Source: Nocardia asiatica NBRC 100129 (GTDB lineage Bacteria; Actinomycetota; Actinomycetes; Mycobacteriales; Mycobacteriaceae). Taken from it: a stretch of DNA of 64,000 nucleotides. The stretch is from the NCBI RefSeq assembly GCF_000308415.1, contig NZ_BAFS01000041.1, positions 1 to 64,000 on the forward strand. Reading direction: 5' to 3'. This document shows, piece by piece, positions 51,637 to 61,138 of the stretch. Position numbers and translations under genes: made by a program. Within the stretch, counting starts at the first letter, position 1; each line of letters begins with the position of its first letter. The notes beneath the pieces are model-generated. The model worked only from the letters and a program-made list of their open reading frames with translations, was not told the DNA's origin and ran no database searches.

Positions 51637-54600
51637 ATGAGCACTGTCCGCTTCCAGCGCCGTGCGCGCCGCGAGATGCCCCGAACGCCCGGTGGCGAGG
51701 TGACGCTACAGCCCCCGCCCGAAATCCCCCGGGTCACACCGGGAAACCTGGTCATGAAGCTCATGCCGGTCGTGATGGTGATCGGCATGGTCGGCATGAT
51801 GGCCCTGCTGTTCACCCAGGGCGGCGGTATCGCCTCCAATCCGATGAGCATGATGTTCCCGCTCATGATGCTGTTCTCCATGGTCGGCATGTTCGCGGGC
51901 CAGGGCGGCGGCAAGGGCCAGAAGGCCGCCGAGGCCAACGAGGACCGCAAAGACTACCTGCGTTACCTCGACCAGGTCCGCAAGGACGTCAACGAGACCG
52001 CGGCCCAGCAGCGCGCTTCCGTCGAGTGGAGCCACCCGGAGCCCGGCCTGGTCTGGATGCTGGCGGGCACCAGCCGCATGTGGGAACGCCGCGCGGGGGA
52101 CAAGGACTTCTGCCACGCCCGCATCGGTCTCGGCGGTCAGCGCCTGGCCACCCGGCTGGTCGCCCCCGAGACCGGCCCGGTCGAGGAGCTGGAGCCGATC
52201 GCCGCCGTCTCGCTGCGCCGCTTCGTGCGCGCCCACTCGACCGTGCCCGACCTGCCGACCGCCATCGCGGTCAAAGGTTTCGCCACCATCGCGCTGGACG
52301 GCGATCGCGCGCAAGCGCGGGACATGACCCGCGCGATGCTGGTGCAGCTGTGCATGTTCCAGGCGCCGGACCAGGTGCTCGTCGCGGTCGTCTGCGGCCC
52401 GGACACCGCGCCGGAATGGGAGTGGACCAAGTGGCTCCCGCACACCCAGCACCCGGACGCGCAGGACGGCATCGGCACCCAGCGCATGTTCTACGGCTCG
52501 ATCCGCGAGGCCATGACCGGGCTGCACCCGTTGCTGGGCAACCGGGTCCGGTACTCGCGCAATCAACCTGCCAACGCGAACATGGTGCACATCGTATTCG
52601 TGGTGGACGGCGGCCTGCTCGAGGCCGAGGACGATCAACTGCGCGAATCCGGGTACGAGGGCGTCACCATCATCGATCTGTGCGGCTACGCGCCGCGCCT
52701 GGCGGTGTCCCGCGGTATCAAGATGATCGTCGAGAACGGCGAGTGCGTCGGCCGCGGCGCGACCGGCAATCAGGAGCGCTTCGCACTCATCGACCGGATC
52801 AGCCCCGAGCAGGCGCAGCAGGTGGCGCGCAGGCTCGCGCCGTACCGTGCGGCCACGCAGCGCAGCAGCGACGTGGAAACCGACGACTCCGAGGTGATCT
52901 CGAGCTGGGCCCAGCTGATGGGGCTGGGCGATATCGGCGCCTTCAACCCGGAGCACGCCTGGCGGCCGCGCTACGGACGGGAACGCCTGCGCGTGCCGTT
53001 CGGTGTGGGCGCCGACGGACTTCCGGTGGAACTGGACATCAAGGAGGCCGCCGAGAACGGCATGGGCCCACACGGTCTGTGCATCGGCGCCACCGGTTCC
53101 GGTAAGTCGGAGTTCCTGCGCACCTTGGTGCTCAGCCTGCTGGCCACCCACTCGCCCGACCAGCTGAACCTGGTGCTGGTCGACTTCAAGGGCGGCGCGA
53201 CCTTCCTCGGCCTGGACGGGGTGCCGCACGTCGCCGCCGTCATCACGAACCTGGAGGAGGAGGCCGACCTCGTCGACCGCATGAAGGACGCGCTGGCCGG
53301 TGAGATGAACCGCCGCCAGGAAGTGCTGCGTGCCGCGGGCAACTTCGCCAACGTCTCGGAATACGAGAAGGCCAGGGCCGCGGGCGCCGACCTGGACCCG
53401 CTGCCCGCGCTGTTCGTGGTGCTCGACGAGTTCTCCGAACTGCTCACCCAGCACCCGGACTTCGCGGAGCTGTTCGTCATGATCGGCCGCCTCGGCCGCT
53501 CGCTGCACGTGCATCTGCTGCTCGCCTCGCAGCGGCTGGAGGAAGGCAAGCTCAAGGGCCTGGAGAGCCACCTGTCCTATCGGATCGGTCTGAAGACATT
53601 CTCCGCCAACGAGTCTCGTCAGGTGCTCGGCGTGCCGGACGCCTACAACCTGCCGAACAATCCCGGTGGCGGTTACCTGAAAGCGGATTCCGGCGAGATC
53701 CAGCGCTTCCAGGCTTCCTACGTCTCGGGCCCCTACGTCGGCGGTGGCTCGCAGCGCGACATGACCGTGGCCACGCAGTCCGGCGAAATCGACGTCAAGG
53801 CGCGCCCTTTCACCGCGACCCACGTGGACTTCCGGTCCGCGGACCGCGTTCCGCTGCCACCCGAACCGAATCCGGAGCAGGAACACCACGACGAGGACGG
53901 CGAGCAGCTGTCCAACGTGACCATGCTGGTCTCCCGGATCCGCGGCCACGGCCGCCCGGCGCACGAGATCTGGTTGCCGCCGCTGGACGAGGCGCCCACA
54001 CTCGACCAGCTCCTGCCGCGCTCCCTGCTCACCGGCGAGTACTCGGCGGTGTCCACATTGCGTGCCCCGATCGGCATCGTCGACCGGCCCTACGACCAGC
54101 GTCGCGACCCGATGGTCGTCGACCTGTCCGGCGCCCGGGGTAATGTCGCCATCGTCGGCGGCCCGCAGTCCGGTAAGTCCACCGCGCTGCGCACCCTCAT
54201 CATGGCGATGTCGTTGACGCACACCGCCGAACAGGTGCAGTTCTACTGCCTCGACTTCGGCGGCGGCACGCTGGCCAGCCTCCAGGGCTTGCCGCACGTC
54301 GGGTCGGTCGCCAGCCGGTTGGACGAGGACCAGGTCCGCCGCACCATCGCCGAGATGACCACCATTGTCCGGCAGCGCGAGGCCCGTTTCCGCCAGCTCG
54401 GCATCGAATCGATGACGGACTTCCGCAGGTTGCGCGCGACGGACCCGGCCACGAGCCCGGGCGCGGCCGGGGCGCACGAAGATCCGTTCGGTGACGTGTT
54501 CCTGGTGATCGACGGCTTCAGCTCGATCCGCCAGGACTTCGAGATGCTCGAGCAAACCATCATGAACCTCGCGGTGCAGGGCCTGTCCTATGGCGTGCAC

Positions 54601-55671
54601 GTGGTCATCGCGCTGAACCGGTGGGCGGAGGCGCGGCCCGCGCTCAAGGATCAGATCGGCACCAGAATCGAATTGCGCCTGGGTGACCCGATGGACTCCG
54701 ATCTCGGCCGCAAGTTCGCCTCGCTGGTTCCGCAGGGGCGGCCGGGCCGCGGTATGACGCCCGAGTGCCTGCACATGCTGACCGGCCTGCCCCGCATCGA
54801 CGGCAGCTCCGACCCCACCGACCTCAGCCAGGCCGTCGCGGACGCGGTCGCCACCATCGCCAGGCTGACGCCGGGCCGTCACGCGCCGCAAGTCCGCATG
54901 CTGCCGGAGCAACTTCCCCGGGAGCAACTGCTGTACCTGGCCGGTGACTGGCCCTCGCAGGTCGACCCGAACACGAAGTGCCTGCGAATCCCATTCGGCA
55001 TCAACGAGTCCGAACTGGCGCCGGTGCACATCGACTTCGCGGAGAGCCCGCACTTCATCATCATCGGCGACACCGAATCGGGGAAGACGACGCTGCTGCG
55101 ATCACTGATCGAGGGCATCGCGGCGTCCAACACCCCCGACCAAGCCCGCTTCATCCTCGGCGACTACCGGCGCAGCATGCTCGGCCTCGTCCCGGAGGGC
55201 TACCTGGCCGGCTACGGCTCGACGGCGCCCCAGTTCACCCAGAACATGAACGACTTGGCCGCCTACGTCAACAAGCGCACCCCGGGGCCCGACGTCACTC
55301 CGCAGCAGTTGCGGGAACGCTCCTGGTGGAGCGGACCGGAGCTGTACGTCATCATCGACGATTACGACCTGGTCGCCACCTCCGCGGGTAACCCGGTCCA
55401 AGCGCTGCTCGAACACCTGCCCCACGCCCGCGACCTCGGTTTCCACGTGATCATCGCCCGGCGTTCGGGTGGCGCGAGCAGGGCGATGTTCGAGGCGACG
55501 TTGGCCAGGATGCGGGATCTGGGTTCCGCGGGCCTGATCCTGAGCTGCAGCAAGGACGAGGGTGTCCTGATGGGCACCAAGCGCCCGAGTCCGATGCCGC
55601 CGGGCCGGGGCACCTATGTCACCCGTAACACCGAGGGCCTGGTGCAGACGGCGTGGATGCCAACGCCCTGA
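51637..55671 (+). CDS. eccC: EccC ATPase of the second (ESX-4-like) locus
   Basis: The 1344-residue product has two Met-rich membrane helices (about 39-86) and three P-loop domains. Walker A motifs are G484-ATGSGK-S, GGPQSGKST in the second and G1144-DTESGK-T1151 in the third; unlike in the first EccC, the third loop keeps its first glycine. Walker B is FVVLDEF in the first. It is close in length and order to the first-locus EccC. Its TGA overlaps the ATG of the next gene. It is the motor for the WXG100 pair at 57.2-57.9 kb. Confidence 0.95.
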   Translation: MSTVRFQRRARREMPRTPGGEVTLQPPPEIPRVTPGNLVMKLMPVVMVIGMVGMMALLFTQGGGIASNPMSMMFPLMMLFSMVGMFAGQGGGKGQKAAEANEDRKDYLRYLDQVRKDVNETAAQQRASVEWSHPEPGLVWMLAGTSRMWERRAGDKDFCHARIGLGGQRLATRLVAPETGPVEELEPIAAVSLRRFVRAHSTVPDLPTAIAVKGFATIALDGDRAQARDMTRAMLVQLCMFQAPDQVLVAVVCGPDTAPEWEWTKWLPHTQHPDAQDGIGTQRMFYGSIREAMTGLHPLLGNRVRYSRNQPANANMVHIVFVVDGGLLEAEDDQLRESGYEGVTIIDLCGYAPRLAVSRGIKMIVENGECVGRGATGNQERFALIDRISPEQAQQVARRLAPYRAATQRSSDVETDDSEVISSWAQLMGLGDIGAFNPEHAWRPRYGRERLRVPFGVGADGLPVELDIKEAAENGMGPHGLCIGATGSGKSEFLRTLVLSLLATHSPDQLNLVLVDFKGGATFLGLDGVPHVAAVITNLEEEADLVDRMKDALAGEMNRRQEVLRAAGNFANVSEYEKARAAGADLDPLPALFVVLDEFSELLTQHPDFAELFVMIGRLGRSLHVHLLLASQRLEEGKLKGLESHLSYRIGLKTFSANESRQVLGVPDAYNLPNNPGGGYLKADSGEIQRFQASYVSGPYVGGGSQRDMTVATQSGEIDVKARPFTATHVDFRSADRVPLPPEPNPEQEHHDEDGEQLSNVTMLVSRIRGHGRPAHEIWLPPLDEAPTLDQLLPRSLLTGEYSAVSTLRAPIGIVDRPYDQRRDPMVVDLSGARGNVAIVGGPQSGKSTALRTLIMAMSLTHTAEQVQFYCLDFGGGTLASLQGLPHVGSVASRLDEDQVRRTIAEMTTIVRQREARFRQLGIESMTDFRRLRATDPATSPGAAGAHEDPFGDVFLVIDGFSSIRQDFEMLEQTIMNLAVQGLSYGVHVVIALNRWAEARPALKDQIGTRIELRLGDPMDSDLGRKFASLVPQGRPGRGMTPECLHMLTGLPRIDGSSDPTDLSQAVADAVATIARLTPGRHAPQVRMLPEQLPREQLLYLAGDWPSQVDPNTKCLRIPFGINESELAPVHIDFAESPHFIIIGDTESGKTTLLRSLIEGIAASNTPDQARFILGDYRRSMLGLVPEGYLAGYGSTAPQFTQNMNDLAAYVNKRTPGPDVTPQQLRERSWWSGPELYVIIDDYDLVATSAGNPVQALLEHLPHARDLGFHVIIARRSGGASRAMFEATLARMRDLGSAGLILSCSKDEGVLMGTKRPSPMPPGRGTYVTRNTEGLVQTAWMPTP

Positions 55672-57110
55672 TGTCCGAGGTCGAACTCGTCGTCACCGAA
55701 GCGCGTATCTGGGCGCGGGGCGCCGATACGCACTGGGATGTGCCGCCCTCGGTAGTGCTGGGCAGCAACGGCTTCGATCTCGTGGTGGGCCAGCCGTTGA
55801 ATCCGCGGACGCAGGTCGGCTCGGTGGTCCAGTTCGCGCCCGCCGATGCCATCGCCTTGCCGCCTCGTACGCCCTCGATGGTGGACGCCATGGCCGCGGT
55901 GTTCACGAAGGTGCTGGAGAATCTTCGCGTCATCACCCCGTGCGCCCGGATCACTCTGATCTGCCCCACCGAATGGGGCGGCGACCGTCGCGGGGTGCTG
56001 GAACAGGCCGCGCGCCGGTGCACGCCGATGGTCGTGTTCGAGCACATCGCGGTGCGCTCGGTAGCGTCGGACGAAGGCACCAGCCACAGCCAGCGCACGC
56101 TGGTCCTGGAGTTCGGCCTGCTGACCACCACCGCGTCCACCGTCATCCGGAGCCATCGCGGTGTGCATGTCGAATCCTGCGAGCACGAGCCCACGCTCGC
56201 GCTCGACGACATCGCCGCGGACACACCGGGTCTCGCGAGCCTGTCCGCGCTCGTGGCTCGACTGCTCGCCAGCGGCCCGATCGACCTCGTCCAGGTGGTC
56301 GGCGTCACCGACACCGCGAAACTCGACCTGCTCCGTACCGCGGTCGCGCAGGCCACGGGCGCGGCCGTCGAGTTGCGTCCGGTCGCGGGTTCCGATCTTG
56401 TCCGGGGCCACAGACTCGAATCGGGCGACTCGCCAGAAGTGCCGGCCGCGCCCAACGAATGGATGCGACCGCTCCGGGAACGCGCCGCGGCGCAGCGTGA
56501 GCCGCGCTCGCGCACGGCGCGTTTCGCGGCCGCGGCGATCGCGGCAGTGGTGGTCATCGCTCTGGTAGTCGTCGGCGTGGTGGTCTCGTCGGGGCGCCGA
56601 GACGAGGGCGCGACCGCGGCGCCGAGCACCGAGAGGGCGCCGGCCAGCGTCGTGCCGCCGCCGATCGGCACCTCGGCTGACGCGGGGCCGGAAACATTCG
56701 GCCGGATACGATTTCGGACCCCGCCGGGCTGGCGCGTTGCTCCGGCGCCGGAGAGCGGACGCGCCCGTGTCGATCTGGTACCCGAAGCCGGTGTCCGGCA
56801 GCGGATCACGGTGATGCAGACGCCGTTGGCGGTGGGCTCCGGATATGAACAGGTCGCCACGAAACTGGAGGCGCAGATGGCGCAGCGCCCGCCGGGGGTG
56901 CTGACCGACCTGAAACGTGACGTGGTCTTCGGCGGCCGTTCCGGCCTGGCCTACTCCGAACGGCCCGGGGACGGATCAACCGTCCGATGGCATGTTCTGC
57001 TGGAGTACGGCGTTCAGGTCAGTATCGGCTGCCAGTACGCGGGAGACGGGTGGGGTCAATTGGAAACCGTGTGCGCGAATTTCGGAGATTCGGTCCGCGT
57101 AGTCCCGTGA
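55671..57110 (+). CDS. Type VII secretion-associated protein, Rv3446c type
   Basis: ATG 55671 overlaps the eccC stop (TGATG) and is preferred to the in-frame GTG at 55653. The 479-residue product has an N-terminal actin/Hsp70-like half (VELVVTEARIWARGADTHWD, MAAVFTKVLENLRVITPCARIT), one membrane helix near residue 285 (AIAAVVVIALVVVGVVV) and a periplasmic C-terminal domain (RIRFRTPPGWRVAP, GVQVSIGCQYAG). This matches the Rv3446c family that accompanies EccC in ESX-4. The function is unknown. It is strong evidence that this is the ESX-4-type locus. Confidence 0.88.
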   Translation: MSEVELVVTEARIWARGADTHWDVPPSVVLGSNGFDLVVGQPLNPRTQVGSVVQFAPADAIALPPRTPSMVDAMAAVFTKVLENLRVITPCARITLICPTEWGGDRRGVLEQAARRCTPMVVFEHIAVRSVASDEGTSHSQRTLVLEFGLLTTTASTVIRSHRGVHVESCEHEPTLALDDIAADTPGLASLSALVARLLASGPIDLVQVVGVTDTAKLDLLRTAVAQATGAAVELRPVAGSDLVRGHRLESGDSPEVPAAPNEWMRPLRERAAAQREPRSRTARFAAAAIAAVVVIALVVVGVVVSSGRRDEGATAAPSTERAPASVVPPPIGTSADAGPETFGRIRFRTPPGWRVAPAPESGRARVDLVPEAGVRQRITVMQTPLAVGSGYEQVATKLEAQMAQRPPGVLTDLKRDVVFGGRSGLAYSERPGDGSTVRWHVLLEYGVQVSIGCQYAGDGWGQLETVCANFGDSVRVVP

Positions 57111-57162
57111 CCTGTCCTGCGGTCCCCGGGCATCCAGGTGAGAACGCGGGCGAGCGTAGACG

Positions 57163-57200
57163 ATTCGAGCCCCCGGCACCGAAGCACCGGGGGCTCGAAT
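57163..57200. terminator. Terminator between the Rv3446c-type gene and the esx pair
   Basis: A perfect 14-bp stem (ATTCGAGCCCCCGG and complement, 57163-57176 and 57187-57200) has a 10-base loop, between converging stops. It can end transcription from both sides. Confidence 0.85.
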
Positions 57201-57216
57201 CAGCCGAGACGGGATC

Positions 57217-57519
57217 TCAGAAGAGGCCCGCCAGCGCGGTGTCGGTGCCCTGCAGATCGGAGTTTCCGCTGCTGACCAGCTTGCCGGCGCTTTCCAGCGT
57301 GGTGTTCAGCTGCGTGACCTGCGTGTTCCACTGGGCCTGCAGCGAGGCGAACGCGTCGTTCGCGTCACCCTTCCAGTAGTTCGTCACGAAGTCGGTGACC
57401 TGCTTGTGGAAGTCTTCGAGCATGGTCATGACGCTGCGCGCCTCGGCCACGATGGCCTGTGCGCCCGCCTCGACCTCGCCGAAGTTGGAGGCAATCCGAC
57501 CGGGGTCGTTCACTACCAT
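57217..57519 (-). CDS. esxT: WXG100 protein of the second ESX locus (WKG)
   Basis: The 100-residue protein has W49-K-G51 (NYWKGDANDAF) between two helices (AGAQAIVAEARSVMTMLEDF and LQAQWNTQVTQLNTTLESA), with normal length and no signal. The start is ATG 57519 with AAGGAGCTCC. It pairs with the product of the gene 36 bases upstream on the same strand. In M. tuberculosis the ESX-4 pair is esxU-esxT in the same direction as eccC; here the pair is inverted. The gene symbol is by position and partner, not by proof of orthology. Confidence 0.85.
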   Translation of the reverse strand: MVVNDPGRIASNFGEVEAGAQAIVAEARSVMTMLEDFHKQVTDFVTNYWKGDANDAFASLQAQWNTQVTQLNTTLESAGKLVSSGNSDLQGTDTALAGLF

Positions 57520-57555
57520 GGGGAGCTCCTTGTTGTCTGTGGTACGGCTATCGGA

Positions 57556-57873
57556 TCAGGGAAGGTCCAGGCTGGAGGACTGCGCCGCCACCTGCTGGGC
57601 GAACTGCTGGTCCTGGTCGGCGAACTTCCGTCCGGCGTGGGCCAGCTTGTCCGAGGTCTGATCCAACTGGTCGTTCAGCTTCCGCGCCTGAGCGAAGTAG
57701 CTGTCCATGAACGTGTCGAACGCCTGACGCGCCGCACCGCTCCAGGTGGCGGTGGTCTGATCCGACTTGCTGTTCAGAGCGGTGATCGCGGTCTGCAGAT
57801 CCTGATGCCGCTGCCGGCAGTTGTCCACAAACTTCGAGATCGCCTCTTCGCTCGCTTCGAGCTGTCCTGCCAT
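57556..57873 (-). CDS. esxU: WXG100 protein of the second ESX locus (WSG)
   Basis: The 105-residue helical hairpin protein has W44-S-G46 (TATWSGAARQAF). It starts with MAGQLEASEEAISKFVDNCR and ends with QFAQQVAAQSSSLDLP; the single Cys19 is unusual for the family. It is preceded by AAAGGAGCC and transcribed with the downstream WXG100 gene. Together they are the probable substrate dimer of the second ESX machine. The 417-base region upstream has no gene and must hold their promoter. Confidence 0.85.
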   Translation of the reverse strand: MAGQLEASEEAISKFVDNCRQRHQDLQTAITALNSKSDQTTATWSGAARQAFDTFMDSYFAQARKLNDQLDQTSDKLAHAGRKFADQDQQFAQQVAAQSSSLDLP

Positions 57874-58290
57874 TTCGGCTCCTTTCGGTTCCCGTCTCGG
57901 CCAACGGCGGAAGCCTCAGTTGGCCTGTACATCTGATTGGACGCGGTGCGGGTCTGATCGGTTCCATCCGACTCGAGAAATTCGGCTTCGCCCCACAGGA
58001 TCAGGGCACTGCGCCCCTCAGCCCGACTCGTCCGTGGTCTCGGCGGCCACGCACGGGCCTGCTCGGAAGACCCCGATGCGGTCCGGGTCTGCATGAGTTT
58101 GTAACGCCAGCGCTCGGCTCCCCTCCTTCCCCCTGCTCGCTGCTGTAATGATCGGCGAGTGGGCTGGCTGCGGTACACCTTACCGAACGCCTAAGTCCGC
58201 CGCTACCAGCAGAATGCAGTTCCGGGGCGGCGAAAGTTGTTGATCCGGAACTCGAAAAGCTCGAAACGCGATCCAGCGGACGCGCCGGAA
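57874..58290. other. 417-base gap upstream of the inverted esx pair
   Basis: No gene is seen. The stretch at about 58140-58260 is AT-richer and separates the kinase stop from the esx promoter region. I could not identify a clear -35/-10 pair. Confidence 0.4.
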
Positions 58291-59826
58291 TTACTTCACC
58301 CGGTTGCGCAGCACCGGCACCAGGCGGTCGAGCAACGTTTGCTGGGAGGACTCGCTCCAATTGCGGACCGCGGCGACGGCGGCGGGATCATCCAGCGGAA
58401 TCACCGTGGCACGGGTGCCCGCCACCTGGTACGGAAGACCGAGCAGGCCTCCGCCACCGGCCTTTTCGTCGCTGCGCACGGCCAGGACATAGCCGTCCGC
58501 CGCGACCTCCAGTCGCGTGGAGGACGTCAGCTCCCGGGGCGACGCCTCCTCGCCCTGCCGCCCGTAGTTGAGGTTGTAGACGAACCCGAGGTCTTCCAGG
58601 AACTTGGTCTGGGGCGTGCCGCCCAGGAAGATCGAGACCTGCGAGCCGCGGGGCACGTCCACCATGGTGATCGTCTTGCCCCGGAACACCGGATTGTCCG
58701 CCCGCGCCCGCTCCAGCGGCGACAGCGCGGTCGCGCTGGTGGGCGTGGCGGCCGCGGGCCCCGGAGCGGACCCGTCCCGGTTCAGTGCCCAGATGCCGAT
58801 TCCCGCGGCGAGGGCCACCGTCACGATGCCCGCGGCCGCCGCGAGCAGCCAATTCCGCCGTGCGGGTGACGCGGTGGCACTGCCCTGCGCGGCGACGGCG
58901 GCACTCGGATCGGTCCGCGGCCGCGGATCGAAGACCTGGATCGGGTAGGTGGGCGAAGTATTGGTGGCCCCGGGGTTGTAGCCGGGAGTGAGGGCGCTCG
59001 CGGCCGCGTCGGTGAATTCCCGGCAGCTGTGGAAGCGCTCGGCCGGATTCTTCGCCAAGGCCCGGGCGAAGACCTGGTCGATGGCAGGCGGCAGGCCGGG
59101 GCTGACCGCGGTGGCCAGCGGCGGGGGCTCGTGCAGATGCCCCATCATCACCAGCGCGGGTTGCGTTCCGGGAAAAGGATTGCGGCCGGTGAGCAATTTG
59201 AAGAACGAGCACGCGAGGCTGTAGACGTCGGCGCGGTGGTCGAGCGGGCTGCCGGTGAGCTGCTCGGGCGGGGCGTAGGCGATGGTGGCGACGAAGCTGC
59301 CGGTCTGCGTGAGTTCGGTGGTGTCGTCATTGGCTTTGGCGACACCGAAATCCGTGAGCAGGACGCGTTCTTCTTCGCCGTCGGCCGGGGTGGACAGCAG
59401 GAAATTCGCGGGTTTGACGTCACGGTGCAGCAGACCCTTGCGGTGTGCGTAATCGAGGCCCTTGCCCACCTCGGTCGTGATACGCAGCGCGCGCAGCGGA
59501 TTCATCGCATGCGGGTCGCGGGCCAGTTCGGCGGCGGCGTCGGTGCCGGCCACATACTGCATGGCGATCCACAGCTGGCCGTGTTCCTCACCCCGGTTGT
59601 ACACCGAGACGATGTTCGGATGGTCGAGTCCGGCGGCGAGATTGGCCTCGCGCTCGAATCGGGTACGAAACTCGTAGTCGCGGCTGAGTTCACCGCCGAG
59701 CACTTTCAGCGCGTCGGTTCTGGGCAGACTGGGATGTTTGGCCAGATACACCGTGCCCATGCCGCCCGCGCCGAGCACTCGCATGATGCGGTACCCGCCG
59801 ACGATGGTCCCGGGGCTCATCGCCAT
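58291..59826 (-). CDS. Transmembrane Ser/Thr protein kinase (PknB family)
   Basis: ATG 59826 follows CAGGAGAT; open frame above it is not kinase-like. The 511-residue product has a kinase domain at about 12-275: the Gly loop LGAGGMGTV, K41 (ALKVLG), catalytic D136 (LLHRDVKPAN), D159 of DFG and the activation loop TQTGSFVATIAYAPPEQ. A disordered linker leads to one membrane helix (about 345-367, LAAAAGIVTVALAAGIGIWA) and an extracellular part of about 140 residues with no PASTA repeat. It may sense envelope status and phosphorylate ESX or wall proteins; lipoproteins transcribed toward it are possible partners. Confidence 0.93.
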   Translation of the reverse strand: MAMSPGTIVGGYRIMRVLGAGGMGTVYLAKHPSLPRTDALKVLGGELSRDYEFRTRFEREANLAAGLDHPNIVSVYNRGEEHGQLWIAMQYVAGTDAAAELARDPHAMNPLRALRITTEVGKGLDYAHRKGLLHRDVKPANFLLSTPADGEEERVLLTDFGVAKANDDTTELTQTGSFVATIAYAPPEQLTGSPLDHRADVYSLACSFFKLLTGRNPFPGTQPALVMMGHLHEPPPLATAVSPGLPPAIDQVFARALAKNPAERFHSCREFTDAAASALTPGYNPGATNTSPTYPIQVFDPRPRTDPSAAVAAQGSATASPARRNWLLAAAAGIVTVALAAGIGIWALNRDGSAPGPAAATPTSATALSPLERARADNPVFRGKTITMVDVPRGSQVSIFLGGTPQTKFLEDLGFVYNLNYGRQGEEASPRELTSSTRLEVAADGYVLAVRSDEKAGGGGLLGLPYQVAGTRATVIPLDDPAAVAAVRNWSESSQQTLLDRLVPVLRNRVK

Positions 59827-59908
59827 ATTCCACGATCTCCTGACTCGACGCGGGCCGCTGCGTTCGCCACGCAGCATATCGGACCCGGGAAGCGGCGAAA
59901 GTGCCGCA

Positions 59909-61138
59909 TTATCGGCTGTTCGCGAAAATGGAATACTGTGCGGCGGCGCGCTGCTGAGCGTCCAGCAGTTGATTCGCGGCGACGAATCCGACGTATTCCT
60001 TGTACGCGACGACGCAGGTGAAACGCCGGTCGTCGAAAAGCCCGGACCGGTTCTCCACACAGGCCGAATCCGGCAGGTGTGGCGGCGGATCGGCCGGTCC
60101 CGCGACCACCGTGGGGGTGATGCGTTCCGCGGCGACCCGGCGCGCCGCTTCCCGGCTCGCGGTGCGAATGACCAGCGTTCCGCCGGAGACCGCGAATTTC
60201 TCGGCCCCCATCGCGGTGAAACGTTGTTTCGCGTAATCGCGGTCCTCGGCGTACTGGATGATTCCGCGCAGGCCGAAAAGGGCGTGCGAGTCGTCGTAAC
60301 TCGGGGATTGGACCTTTGCCGGATTCAGGGTCCGGCTCAGCAGATGGTCGGGGTCCCAGGGCAGCCGCAGCATCTCTTCTTCGGTCAGCGGGGGCAGCTG
60401 GTCGAGCAGTGGCAATTGAACGTCGTAGGCCTTCTCCGCCAGGCCGATCAGGGCGTTGCGGTCGGGTGCGTTGGCCGAGACCAGGAACGACACCACGTAG
60501 GAACCGTGCGCGAGCACCGCGCGCAGGAACGGCGAGCCCGGACGCCAGTGCGCTCGTGCCTGCGGCTGCCGGGGCAGCGTGACCGGCTCGTTCTGGTCGC
60601 GGTAGGCGCCGAGATCGGCGTCGTGGAACTCGGTCGCGGCCTGGCGGGCCCGCTCCGGGTCGGGGAACTGCATGACGGTCGTGGCGACTGTCGTGGAATT
60701 GGGCCGGGGCTTGGTCGGCCAGCCCGAGGCGAACAGGCTGACGTTCTGATCGGACCCGTTGGTGTGGAACCCGTACATCAACCGGTTGCGCTCAGCGATC
60801 GGCCGCATGTCCTCCGGGCGTCCGAGTTCGCCGGGCAGCACCCCTTTGCTGACGCTCGCGGGCGTCCAGCTGTACTTCATCCGGGGATCGATGTCGTAGG
60901 CGGAGGCGACGTGATCGGCCAGCCGCATCGCGGCGACCTTACCCATGTCGATGAACAGCGGTTGGTAGTCGTCGTCGTGCGCGTTCGGCGGCTCGGTGGG
61001 GTAGTTGCCGGTGTCGAGGCGGCGGATGTCGATCTCCCCGGGCTGCGCGACGCCCGGTGTGGTGGAGCCACAGCCGGTGAGGATGGCGGCGGTCAGCGCG
61101 CACGCGAGAGCCGCGGCGGCGGTGCGGAATGTGGTCAT
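59909..61138 (-). CDS. Lipoprotein, DUF7373-like, copy 1
   Basis: ATG 61138 overlaps the stop of the upstream paralogue (ATGA). The 409-residue product has a lipoprotein signal with lipobox ILTGC (C23), then GEIDIRRLDTGNYPTEPP. A conserved end VAANQLLDAQQRAAAQYSIFANS is shared with its two neighbours, as is the GEIDxRxLxxGxYP start. This is the family I recall as DUF7373 in Nocardia; there is no known function. The late Cys pair (SACVENRSG, RFTCVVAYKEY) probably forms a disulfide. It is the last gene of the lipoprotein run before the kinase. Confidence 0.85.
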   Translation of the reverse strand: MTTFRTAAAALACALTAAILTGCGSTTPGVAQPGEIDIRRLDTGNYPTEPPNAHDDDYQPLFIDMGKVAAMRLADHVASAYDIDPRMKYSWTPASVSKGVLPGELGRPEDMRPIAERNRLMYGFHTNGSDQNVSLFASGWPTKPRPNSTTVATTVMQFPDPERARQAATEFHDADLGAYRDQNEPVTLPRQPQARAHWRPGSPFLRAVLAHGSYVVSFLVSANAPDRNALIGLAEKAYDVQLPLLDQLPPLTEEEMLRLPWDPDHLLSRTLNPAKVQSPSYDDSHALFGLRGIIQYAEDRDYAKQRFTAMGAEKFAVSGGTLVIRTASREAARRVAAERITPTVVAGPADPPPHLPDSACVENRSGLFDDRRFTCVVAYKEYVGFVAANQLLDAQQRAAAQYSIFANSR

